Shown here: piece by piece, positions 1 to 5,241 of the stretch | How the letters are laid out: each line of letters begins with the position of its first letter | Numbering within the stretch: position 1 is the stretch's first letter | Source: an uncultured Faecalibacterium sp. | GTDB taxonomy: Bacteria > Bacillota > Clostridia > Oscillospirales > Ruminococcaceae | DNA length: 6,322 nt | Assembly (NCBI GenBank): GCA_945982465.1 | Contig: CAMFSB010000101.1 | Location: 1-6,322 of the forward strand | Direction of reading: 5' to 3' | Made by a program: the position numbers and the translations under genes | Notes under the pieces: generated by a model | The model's database searches: none | What the model was told of the DNA's origin: nothing | Seen by the model: the letters and a program-made list of their open reading frames with translations, nothing else

Positions 1-1
1 C

Positions 2-799
2 ACCCTGACGCTGACCTTCCTTTCGGCTTCGTTCGGGCAGGCGCTGCCCGCTTTGCCGGAGTTCATTGCCGGGGCGTCGGCCCAAAACAACGCCGACGGC
101 ACCTGTACGCTGACGCTGCAGTTTGCCGAAAGCGACCCGCTGTACGGCTGGGCCGTGAACTACGACACCGACGCGGGCACCACGGTGCTCTGGCTCAAGC
201 ACACGCCCCGGCTTTCGGCCGACCCGGCCGCCCCGCTGGCAGGCGTGACCGTACTGCTGGACGCCGGCCACGGCGGCAGCGACGACGGCGCGATGGGAGC
301 GGCAGGCACCGGTGCGCCGGTGGAAAAGGACCTGAACCTGGCAGCGGCCACTGCCGCCCGCTACCGGCTGGAGCAGCTGGGCGCCACCGTGCAGATGATG
401 CGGGAGGACGACAGCTTCCCCACATTGGGCGACCGGGTCACCGCCGCCAACGAGCAGCACCCGGATTTCTTTATCGCCATCCACCACAACAGGCTGGAGC
501 TGACCAGCGACATCAACAACGCCTGGGGCACCGAGGCGTACTGGTTTTTTGACGAGGGCGAAGCGCTGGCCAATGCCCTGGTGGAAAACGTGTGCGCGGC
601 CACCGGGCGGCAGAACCGCGGCGCAAAGTACGGCTATTATTACGTCACGCGCTCCAACATCTGCCCGGCCGTGCTGCTGGAGCTGGGCTTTATGACCAAC
701 CCCACCGAGTATGTGGAGTGCGCCAGCGACCAAAGCCTGTGGGCCGACGGCACCGCCATCGCCCAGACCGTGTACCGGCTGGTGCGGGAGAACGGGTGA
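2..799 (+). CDS. N-acetylmuramoyl-L-alanine amidase, Amidase_3 family (5' end missing)
   Basis: This is a zinc-dependent peptidoglycan hydrolase that cuts the amide bond between N-acetylmuramic acid and L-alanine of the stem peptide. It acts in the cell wall, in cell separation, wall turnover or sporulation. The frame is open to the left edge, so the first 265 visible codons are only the C-terminal part. A possible TTG at 53 is not a convincing start because the same reading frame continues upstream of it. Counting from position 53, the catalytic domain begins near residue 65. Visible landmarks are DAGHGG (zinc ligand His73), EKDLNL (zinc ligand Glu91), FIAIHHN (zinc ligand His144) and VLLELGFMTNPTEY (catalytic Glu210). 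This set and order define the family. The roughly 80 preceding residues look beta-strand rich, ending in TVLWLKHTPRLS, and resemble the accessory domain often placed before Amidase_3. Any signal peptide would lie outside the window. Base composition is GC-rich, like ilvE and cstA. The assignment to the enzyme family is firm; the physiological role is open. Confidence 0.93.
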   Translation, partial: TLTLTFLSASFGQALPALPEFIAGASAQNNADGTCTLTLQFAESDPLYGWAVNYDTDAGTTVLWLKHTPRLSADPAAPLAGVTVLLDAGHGGSDDGAMGAAGTGAPVEKDLNLAAATAARYRLEQLGATVQMMREDDSFPTLGDRVTAANEQHPDFFIAIHHNRLELTSDINNAWGTEAYWFFDEGEALANALVENVCAATGRQNRGAKYGYYYVTRSNICPAVLLELGFMTNPTEYVECASDQSLWADGTAIAQTVYRLVRENG

Positions 800-836
800 G
801 GGTTTTCCCCTGTTCTGTTCTTTTCTGTTCTTTTTT
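790..836 (+). terminator. Probable weak intrinsic terminator of the amidase gene
   Basis: GAACGGG at 790-796 can pair with CCC(T)GTTC at 808-815 with one bulged T. The stem spans the stop codon. Alternatively a shorter AGGG/CCCT stem forms just after it. Either stem is followed by a U-rich stretch containing three TGTTC units and ending in T6 at 831-836. The U-richness is clear but the stem is modest, so this is a likely rather than certain terminator. The repeat hairpin immediately downstream could contribute. Confidence 0.45.
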
Positions 837-865
837 GAAAAAAAGAACCAAAAAACTTTTTGATC
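827..865 (+). repeat. Dispersed AT-rich hairpin repeat, copy 1
   Basis: GTTCTTTTTT at 827-836 and AAAAAAGAAC at 839-848 form a perfect 10-bp inverted repeat, followed by CCAAAAAACTTTTT. The same architecture occurs on the minus strand at 3901-3931: GTTCTTTT, a short loop, AAAAGAAC, CAAAA, then CTTTT. Each copy lies just downstream of the 3' end of a housekeeping gene and is oriented in that gene's direction of transcription. This suggests a genome-wide family of 3'-end hairpins acting as terminators or mRNA stabilisers. Two copies in one window support the repeat; its function is inferred. Confidence 0.6.
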
Positions 866-866
866 C

Positions 867-888
867 TGCGCAAAAATCCTTTTGCGCA
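867..888. repeat. Perfect 9-bp inverted repeat just upstream of the RM promoter
   Basis: TGCGCAAAA at 867-875 and TTTTGCGCA at 880-888 are perfect reverse complements separated by the loop ATCC. The right arm ends one base before the proposed -35 box at 890. No clean U-tract follows on either strand, so a simple terminator is unlikely. It could be the tail of the dispersed repeat, or a protein-binding operator governing the restriction-modification gene. The sequence does not decide between these. Confidence 0.55.
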
Positions 889-889
889 A

Positions 890-918
890 TTGAGATCTTT
901 TCCCGCCCGTGATAGGAT
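890..918 (+). promoter_or_regulatory. Sigma-A-type promoter of the restriction-modification gene
   Basis: TTGAGA at 890-895 matches the -35 consensus in five of six positions. TAGGAT at 913-918 matches the -10 consensus in four of six. The spacer is exactly 17 bases. Transcription would begin near 925, leaving about 33 bases of leader before the ATG at 958. An ATG at 928 would be almost leaderless, which argues against it as the start. This promoter lets the gene be expressed independently of the amidase gene. Confidence 0.6.
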
Positions 919-942
919 TGTAAAAGGATGACACTTTCAGGT

Positions 943-950
943 AAGGGGGG
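943..950 (+). promoter_or_regulatory. Ribosome binding site that decides the RM start codon
   Basis: AAGGGGGG at 943-950 lies seven bases before the ATG at 958, which is normal Shine-Dalgarno spacing. The upstream in-frame ATG at 928 has AAAGG touching it with no spacer. This site therefore places the start at 958. The run of six G residues is a short homopolymer in the ribosome binding site. Confidence 0.7.
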
Positions 951-957
951 CACCTGT

Positions 958-3759
958 ATGGACGATACCCAGCAGAAACAGGCCGCAAAGCGGTTTGCAG
1001 AATACTGGAAAGGCAAAGGGTACGAAAAAGGGGAAAGCCAGAAATTTTGGCTTTCTCTTCTTCGGGATGTTTACGGGGTGGAACATCCCGAAGAATTCAT
1101 ATCCTTTGAAGATCAGGTGCACCTGGACCATACCAGTTTTATCGACGGATATATCCCCTCTACCCGCGTGCTGATCGAGCAAAAAGGGTTGGGCAAGGAT
1201 TTGAAAAAGCCCATCAAACAGTCGGATGGCACCCTGCTGACGCCATTTCAGCAGGCAAAGCGGTATATTATAGAACTGCCGTTATCCCAGCACCCCCGCT
1301 GGGTTGTCACCTGTAATTTCAGCACATTCCATGTATACGACATGGAACACCCCGGCGGCGAGCCGGAAGAGATCCTGTTGAATGATCTGGAAAAGGAATT
1401 CTATCGCCTGCAATTTCTGGTAGATGACGGCAGCGAACACCTGAAACGCGAAATGGAGGTATCCATTGCTGCCGGTGAAATTGTGGGGCTGCTGTACGAT
1501 GCGTTTGCAAAGCAGTATACAGACCCCACCAGCGAACGGGCGATGAAGAGCTTGAATGTGCTGTGTGTGCGGCTGGTTTTTTGCCTGTATGCGGAAGACG
1601 CCGGTATTTTTGGCAGGCATGGCATGTTTCATGATTATCTCGCCGAATTTGACGCAAGAAAAATGCGCCGCGCCCTGACAGACCTGTTCAAAATTCTGGA
1701 TACGCCGCCTGAAAACCGCGACCCATACTTAAAAGACGATTTTCCTGAACTTGCCGCCTTTCCTTATGTAAACGGAGGCCTGTTCCGGGATGAAAGCATT
1801 GAAATTCCGCCCTTTACAGACGAGATTCGGGAACTAATCCTGGACAAAGCAAGCTGTAATTTCAACTGGTCCGAAATCAGCCCTACGATTTTTGGCGCCG
1901 TGTTTGAAAGCACGTTGAATCCCGAAACCCGCCGCAGCGGCGGAATGCACTACACCTCGCTTGAGAATATTCATAAAGTAATCGCCCCTCTATTTCTGGA
2001 TGACCTGAAAGCCGAGCTGCATGAACTTCGGGGAATTGCCGTTACAAGGACCAAGGAGCGGAAGCTAAAAGAGTTTCAGCAAAAGCTGGCTTCTCTGTCT
2101 TTTTTAGACCCTGCGTGCGGTTCCGGAAACTTTCTGACCGAAACATATATCAGTCTGCGGCGGCTGGAAAACGAAGTTCTGCGGGAATTGCAGCAGGGAC
2201 AAATTATATTTGGCGACGCGCAGTGGAATCCAATTCAGGTTTCCATCAGCCAGTTTTATGGCATCGAAGTCAACGACTTTGCTGTTACCGTGGCAAAAAC
2301 CGCCCTTTGGATTGCGGAAAGCCAGATGATGAAGGAAACCGAAAGCATCGTACTGATGCGGCTTGACTTTCTGCCGCTGAAAACCAATGCTAACATCGTG
2401 GAAGGCAACGCTCTGCGCCTTGATTGGGAACAGGTTGTACCCAGGCACAAATTGTCCTATATTATGGGGAACCCTCCGTTTGTCGGCGGCATGTACATGC
2501 TGGAAACACAGAAAGCGGAAATCCGCCAGTTGTTTAAGGACGTAAAAGGCGCAGGCGAATTTGATTATGTCTCGGGCTGGTATAAAAAAGCCGCCGAATA
2601 CGCGCAGGAAACACCGGTGCAGTGCGCCTTTGTATCTACAAACAGCATTTGCCAGGGCAGCGCAGTCATCACGTTTTGGAAACACCTGCTGGAACAGTAC
2701 CCGATCCACATTGATTTTGCCCATTCCTCTTTTGTCTGGAACAGCGAAGCAAAGACCCAGGCAAAAGTCCACTGTGTGATCGTCGGTTTTTCTGGTGTTC
2801 GTTCTCCGCGCAAGGTAAAAAAGCTCTATTCGGCAGGAAATAAATACGTTGTGTGCAGCCATATCAACCCCTATCTTACAGATACTGCCGATGTGTTTAT
2901 TGAATCGCGCAGCGCCCCTCTCTGCAATGTGCCCAAAATGCGCTTTGGGAGCATGCCGCGTGACGGCGGCGGTTTTGTTTTAACGCCAGAAGAACGAGAA
3001 TCCCTCATTCGCTCTGAACCTCTGGCTGAAAAATGGATCAAGCCGTATATTGGCGCAGTCGAATTTCTTCAGAACAAGCCGAGGTACTGCCTTTGGCTGG
3101 TTGGCGCCGACCCAGGGGAAATAAACAAATGCCCTGCTGTAAAACAGCGAATCGAGTATGTGCAGCGTGTGCGTGCTTCCTCCAAAGCAGCGGGAACCAG
3201 GAAATTTGCCGCAACGCCAACACTGTTTTGCCAGATCGCGCAGCCTGATAGCGCCTACATCGTTGTTCCCAAAACCTCATCCGGGAAAAGGCGGTATATC
3301 CCCCTTGGTTTTATGGACAAAGACACCATCGCCGGGGACGCTGTCTTTTTGATTCCCGAGGCCGGCTTATATGAGTTTGGCATATTGATGTCCAATGTCC
3401 ACAATTCCTGGATGCGGCTGGTCGCCGGAAGGTTAAAAAGCGACTACCGGTACGCAAAGGATATTGTTTACAACAATTTCCCCTGGCCGGAGCCGACGGA
3501 CGCCTGCAAAGCCCGCATTGAGCAGACCGCACAAGCCATTTTGGATGCGCGTGTGCTTTATCCGGGCAGTTGCCTTGCCGATCTCTATGATGAGGCGCTT
3601 ATGCCGCCCGAACTGCGCCGCGCCCATCAGCACAACGACCGCGCTGTGATGCAAGCCTATGGATTTGACATCAAGACCACAACCGAAAGCAGTTGTGTTG
3701 CCCAGCTTTTGAAGCTTTATCAAGAGAAAACGGTTGGGACATCCTCTCCAAAGCCATAG
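958..3759 (+). CDS. Type IIL (MmeI/YeeA-like) restriction-modification enzyme, endonuclease and N6-adenine methyltransferase in one chain
   Basis: A 933-residue single-chain enzyme that should both cut foreign DNA and methylate adenine at one recognition sequence. Domains in order: an N-terminal nuclease of the PD-(D/E)XK type, with Asp63 in FIDGYIP and Glu74-Gln75-Lys76 in VLIEQK; a helical linker, about residues 160-320; GGMHYTS at 328-334, ahead of the methyltransferase; the S-adenosylmethionine motif FLDPACGSGNF at 382-392; GIEVNDFAVTVAKTALWIAE at 435-454; catalytic motif IV NPPF at 505-508; then a probable target-recognition region, about 610-830; and a C-terminal segment starting near YNNFPWPEP at 838-846. 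Motif I before motif IV, with recognition C-terminal, is the gamma class. Length is close to MmeI (919 residues), and all catalytic motifs look intact. Family members cut roughly 20 bases from an asymmetric site and protect the host by modifying one strand; that is family knowledge, not visible here. The start at 958 is chosen over 928 on its ribosome binding site and promoter. The gene is AT-richer than its neighbours, stands alone, and is probably horizontally acquired. Its recognition sequence cannot be read from the protein by eye. Confidence 0.92.
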   Translation: MDDTQQKQAAKRFAEYWKGKGYEKGESQKFWLSLLRDVYGVEHPEEFISFEDQVHLDHTSFIDGYIPSTRVLIEQKGLGKDLKKPIKQSDGTLLTPFQQAKRYIIELPLSQHPRWVVTCNFSTFHVYDMEHPGGEPEEILLNDLEKEFYRLQFLVDDGSEHLKREMEVSIAAGEIVGLLYDAFAKQYTDPTSERAMKSLNVLCVRLVFCLYAEDAGIFGRHGMFHDYLAEFDARKMRRALTDLFKILDTPPENRDPYLKDDFPELAAFPYVNGGLFRDESIEIPPFTDEIRELILDKASCNFNWSEISPTIFGAVFESTLNPETRRSGGMHYTSLENIHKVIAPLFLDDLKAELHELRGIAVTRTKERKLKEFQQKLASLSFLDPACGSGNFLTETYISLRRLENEVLRELQQGQIIFGDAQWNPIQVSISQFYGIEVNDFAVTVAKTALWIAESQMMKETESIVLMRLDFLPLKTNANIVEGNALRLDWEQVVPRHKLSYIMGNPPFVGGMYMLETQKAEIRQLFKDVKGAGEFDYVSGWYKKAAEYAQETPVQCAFVSTNSICQGSAVITFWKHLLEQYPIHIDFAHSSFVWNSEAKTQAKVHCVIVGFSGVRSPRKVKKLYSAGNKYVVCSHINPYLTDTADVFIESRSAPLCNVPKMRFGSMPRDGGGFVLTPEERESLIRSEPLAEKWIKPYIGAVEFLQNKPRYCLWLVGADPGEINKCPAVKQRIEYVQRVRASSKAAGTRKFAATPTLFCQIAQPDSAYIVVPKTSSGKRRYIPLGFMDKDTIAGDAVFLIPEAGLYEFGILMSNVHNSWMRLVAGRLKSDYRYAKDIVYNNFPWPEPTDACKARIEQTAQAILDARVLYPGSCLADLYDEALMPPELRRAHQHNDRAVMQAYGFDIKTTTESSCVAQLLKLYQEKTVGTSSPKP
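1033..1055 (+). repeat. 8-bp inverted repeat within the early RM coding region
   Basis: GAAAGCCA at 1033-1040 and TGGCTTTC at 1048-1055 are perfect reverse complements with a seven-base loop. It lies only two bases before a much stronger inverted repeat at 1058-1095. Alone it could be chance; the pairing of the two is what deserves note. Confidence 0.4.
1058..1095 (+). repeat. 14-bp perfect inverted repeat within the early RM coding region
   Basis: TTCTTCGGGATGTT at 1058-1071 and AACATCCCGAAGAA at 1082-1095 are perfect reverse complements separated by ten bases. They lie about codons 34-46 of the restriction-modification gene and encode part of LLRDVYGVEHPEEF, a region that otherwise reads as normal protein. 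In the mRNA this would be a stable hairpin. No U-tract follows, so it is not a standard terminator. It may slow ribosomes or polymerase, bind a protein, or be coincidental. Confidence 0.7.
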
Positions 3760-3810
3760 CTTCCAGTCTTTGCAGTGTCTGCCCCCAAAAAAGCAAAACC
3801 TTTTTTGACA

Positions 3811-3868
3811 AAGCGAGGGCTTCCCGGCCTGTGGCCGGGAAGCCCTCGCTTGCTGTTATTTTCCTTTT
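3811..3868 (+). terminator. Strong 19-bp hairpin between the convergent RM and ilvE genes
   Basis: The segment 3811-3829 and its perfect reverse complement 3833-3851 form a 19-bp GC-rich stem with the loop TGT. On the plus strand it is followed by a loosely U-rich stretch (GCTGTTATTTTCCTTTT). On the minus strand the U-rich stretches lie about 14 bases beyond the stem. It should strongly impede polymerase in the plus direction after the restriction-modification gene. It may also block minus-strand readthrough from ilvE. A weaker AAAAAAG/CTTTTTT pair lies at 3787-3806. Confidence 0.75.
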
Positions 3869-3899
3869 CCCGAACGGATGTTCGGGGGAATTTTTGTTT
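3869..3899 (+). terminator. Intrinsic terminator, plus strand
   Basis: CCCGAAC at 3869-3875 and GTTCGGG at 3880-3886 form a stem with the loop GGAT. The stem is followed shortly by TTTTTGTTTG. This is a textbook rho-independent arrangement in the plus direction. It is the second terminator in series downstream of the restriction-modification gene, protecting the convergent ilvE gene from antisense transcription. Confidence 0.75.
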
Positions 3900-3900
3900 G

Positions 3901-3931
3901 AAAAGCTTTTGGTTCTTTTCTCGAAAAGAAC
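3901..3931 (-). repeat. Dispersed AT-rich hairpin repeat, copy 2 (inverted relative to copy 1)
   Basis: Read on the minus strand, GTTCTTTT, CGAG, AAAAGAAC, then CCAAAAGCTTTT matches copy 1 at 827-865, allowing for loop and A-run differences. The copy sits about 25 bases past the ilvE stop codon and points in the direction of ilvE transcription. It is probably part of the ilvE 3' end, as copy 1 is for the amidase. The hairpin is weak in GC, so an RNA-stability or modest termination role fits better than strong termination. Confidence 0.6.
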
Positions 3932-3956
3932 TAAAACTCCCATAAAAGCTCCCGGA

Positions 3957-5036
3957 TCAGTACACCTTTTCCACGGGCACGATCCAGCCCTTATCGTCGG
4001 GCAGCTTGCCCCACTGCATGCCGGTCATGGTGTCGTACAGCTTCTGGGTCACGGGGCCGATCTTGCCATCGCCGATCTCGGCCTTTTCGCCCTTCCACAC
4101 CAGCTCCTTGACGGGGCTGACCACGGCGGCGGTGCCGGTGCCGAACACTTCTTCCAGCTTGCCGTCGCGGGCGGCGGCCATCACGTCCGCAATGGCCAGC
4201 TTGCCCTCGATGACCTCATAGCCCCAGTCGCGCAGCAGCTCGATGCAGCTGCGGCGGGTCACGCCGGGCAGCACCGTGCCGGTGCAGGCGGCGGTGTACA
4301 CCTTGCCGTCGATCTTGAACATGATGTTCATGCTGCCCACTTCTTCGACGTACTTTTTCTCCACGCCGTCCAGCCACAGCACCTGGGCATAGCCCTGCTC
4401 CTCGGCCAGCTCGCCGGCCTTGATGGACGCTGCGTAGTTGCCGCCGCACTTGGTAAAGCCGGTCAGGCCGGGCGCGGCGCGGATGAACTCGTCCTCCACA
4501 TAGATGCGCACCGGGTTGATGCCCTCGGCATAGTACGCGCCCGACGGCGAGCAGATGATGCAGAAAATGTACTTGTGCGAAGCGTGCACGCCCAGGCCCA
4601 CGTCGGTGGCAAACACAAACGGCCGGATGTACAGCGAAGCGCCGTCGGTATGGGGCACCCAGTCGCGCTCCACGTCCACCAGCGCCTTGACGGCCTGAAT
4701 GTAGTCCTCCACCGGGATGCGCGGAATGCACAGGCGGTCGGCAGAATCCTGCATGCGGGCGGCGTTGCACTCGGGGCGGAACAGCTGGATGGTATCGTCG
4801 GCGGTGCGGTAGGCTTTCATGCCCTCAAAGATCTCCTGCGCGTAGTGGAACACCACGCAGGCCGGGTCCAGCGCAAACGGGGCGTAAGGCACAATGCGGG
4901 CGTCGTGCCAGCCGATGCCCTTGTCGTAGTCCATCACAAACATGTGATCGGTAAAGATCTTGCCAAAACCCAGCTTGGATTCGTCGGCGGGCTTTGCTTT
5001 GGGAGCCGTGGTGCGGGTGAGTTTGATGTCCAACAT
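3957..5036 (-). CDS. ilvE: Branched-chain amino acid aminotransferase
   Basis: A complete 359-residue cytosolic, pyridoxal-phosphate-dependent fold-type IV transaminase. It interconverts leucine, isoleucine and valine with their 2-oxo acids, using glutamate/2-oxoglutarate. This is the last step of branched-chain amino acid synthesis and the first of degradation. Visible landmarks: YAQEIFEGMKAYR at 65-77; LYIRPF at 135-140; GFTKCGGNYAAS at 193-204 with the cofactor-binding Lys196; EEVGSMN at 231-237; CTGTVLPGVTR at 251-261; and the phosphate-binding GTGTAAVVSP at 299-308. The length and the long N-terminal extension place it in the larger bacterial/eukaryotic-like branched-chain aminotransferase group rather than the shorter, about 310-residue E. 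coli type. The start ATG is supported by AAAGAGGG six bases upstream. It is convergent with the restriction-modification gene and has its own promoter, with a leader of only about 55 bases. That is too short for a T-box, so tRNA-sensing attenuation is not expected here. The GC-rich codon use is typical of the host. Confidence 0.96.
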   Translation of the reverse strand: MLDIKLTRTTAPKAKPADESKLGFGKIFTDHMFVMDYDKGIGWHDARIVPYAPFALDPACVVFHYAQEIFEGMKAYRTADDTIQLFRPECNAARMQDSADRLCIPRIPVEDYIQAVKALVDVERDWVPHTDGASLYIRPFVFATDVGLGVHASHKYIFCIICSPSGAYYAEGINPVRIYVEDEFIRAAPGLTGFTKCGGNYAASIKAGELAEEQGYAQVLWLDGVEKKYVEEVGSMNIMFKIDGKVYTAACTGTVLPGVTRRSCIELLRDWGYEVIEGKLAIADVMAAARDGKLEEVFGTGTAAVVSPVKELVWKGEKAEIGDGKIGPVTQKLYDTMTGMQWGKLPDDKGWIVPVEKVY

Positions 5037-5042
5037 AATTTT

Positions 5043-5050
5043 CCCTCTTT
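5043..5050 (-). promoter_or_regulatory. Ribosome binding site of ilvE
   Basis: On the minus strand AAAGAGGG occupies 5050-5043, six bases before the ATG at 5036-5034. It is a good Shine-Dalgarno match and fixes the annotated ilvE start. Confidence 0.75.
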
Positions 5051-5096
5051 TCGATTGGATCGCGGCGGCGGCCCGCCGTTGCCTCTGTTAAGTTTT

Positions 5097-5124
5097 ATTA
5101 TAATGAAGCGATGCGTTTTTACAA
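5097..5124 (-). promoter_or_regulatory. Sigma-A-type promoter of ilvE
   Basis: On the minus strand a perfect TATAAT lies at 5102-5097, preceded by TTGTAA (four of six to the -35 consensus) at 5124-5119 with a 16-base spacer. Transcription would start near 5090. That gives a leader of about 54 bases, which contains a short GC-rich, self-complementary stretch before the ribosome binding site. ilvE is therefore a separate transcription unit from cstA upstream. Confidence 0.7.
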
Positions 5125-5127
5125 GGG

Positions 5128-5137
5128 GCGGCGCCGC
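5128..5137. repeat. 10-bp GC palindrome upstream of the ilvE -35 box
   Basis: GCGGCGCCGC at 5128-5137 is a perfect palindrome placed three bases upstream of the proposed -35 box. It is followed by T6 on the plus strand. It might be an operator site for ilvE. In such GC-rich DNA a ten-base palindrome could also arise by chance, so the functional reading is weak. Confidence 0.3.
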
Positions 5138-5170
5138 TTTTTTGCGCGGGGCCGCGAAAGCAACGGGCCA

Positions 5171-5212
5171 AAAGCAGCCTGCCGCCGCTGGCACTCGGGC
5201 AGCGGCGGCAGG
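5171..5212 (-). terminator. Probable intrinsic terminator of cstA
   Basis: The segments 5178-5190 and 5200-5212 are perfect 13-bp reverse complements with a nine-base loop, giving a very GC-rich stem. On the minus strand, the direction of cstA transcription, the stem is followed by CTGCTTTTGG. The hairpin begins 30 bases past the cstA stop. The U-tract is short, but position and stem strength favour termination between cstA and ilvE. Confidence 0.65.
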
Positions 5213-5241
5213 GTAAGGGACGTATGCGGGGGCCGGGCGGC

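Noticed and set aside
867..888. Reading the 867-888 inverted repeat as the amidase terminator
   Set aside because: No U-tract follows the stem on the plus strand, and it sits directly against a promoter. The U-rich stretch at 811-836 is the better termination candidate.
800..957. Search for target-site duplications, transposase remnants or tRNA attachment sites around the RM gene
   Set aside because: I saw no direct repeat of convincing length flanking 958-3759, no transposase or integrase fragment, and no tRNA. The only shared flank is the inverted hairpin repeat, reported separately.
2104..2862. A 252-codon open frame on the minus strand inside the RM gene
   Set aside because: It lies entirely opposite the methyltransferase core, whose motifs are conserved and intact. 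The reverse translation shows no domain, and I see no ribosome binding site or promoter for it.
958..3759. Reading the RM gene as BREX PglX, a Type I HsdM subunit or an orphan methyltransferase
   Set aside because: No BREX partner genes and no HsdR or HsdS genes are present in the window. The protein carries its own N-terminal nuclease motif and a C-terminal recognition region, which fits the single-chain MmeI/YeeA family better.
4216..4770. A minus-strand alternative frame within ilvE, and similar Arg/Pro/Ala/Gly-rich frames opposite or within cstA and the amidase
   Set aside because: Arg-, Ala- and Gly-rich out-of-frame products are expected from GC-rich coding DNA. The true frames carry clear family motifs.
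5037..5096. Possible T-box, leucine leader peptide or CodY site controlling ilvE
   Set aside because: The leader is only about 55 bases, with no T-box core and no Leu/Ile/Val-rich short frame. AATTTTC near the start codon matches only half of a CodY-type palindrome and overlaps the ribosome binding site region.
3693..5216. A 507-codon open frame on the plus strand across the ilvE region
   Set aside because: It is the antisense shadow of ilvE. Its translation is a low-complexity mix of His, Ala, Gly and Val, typical of reading a GC-rich gene backwards. It also crosses the RM stop region and several terminators, and it has no recognisable domain.
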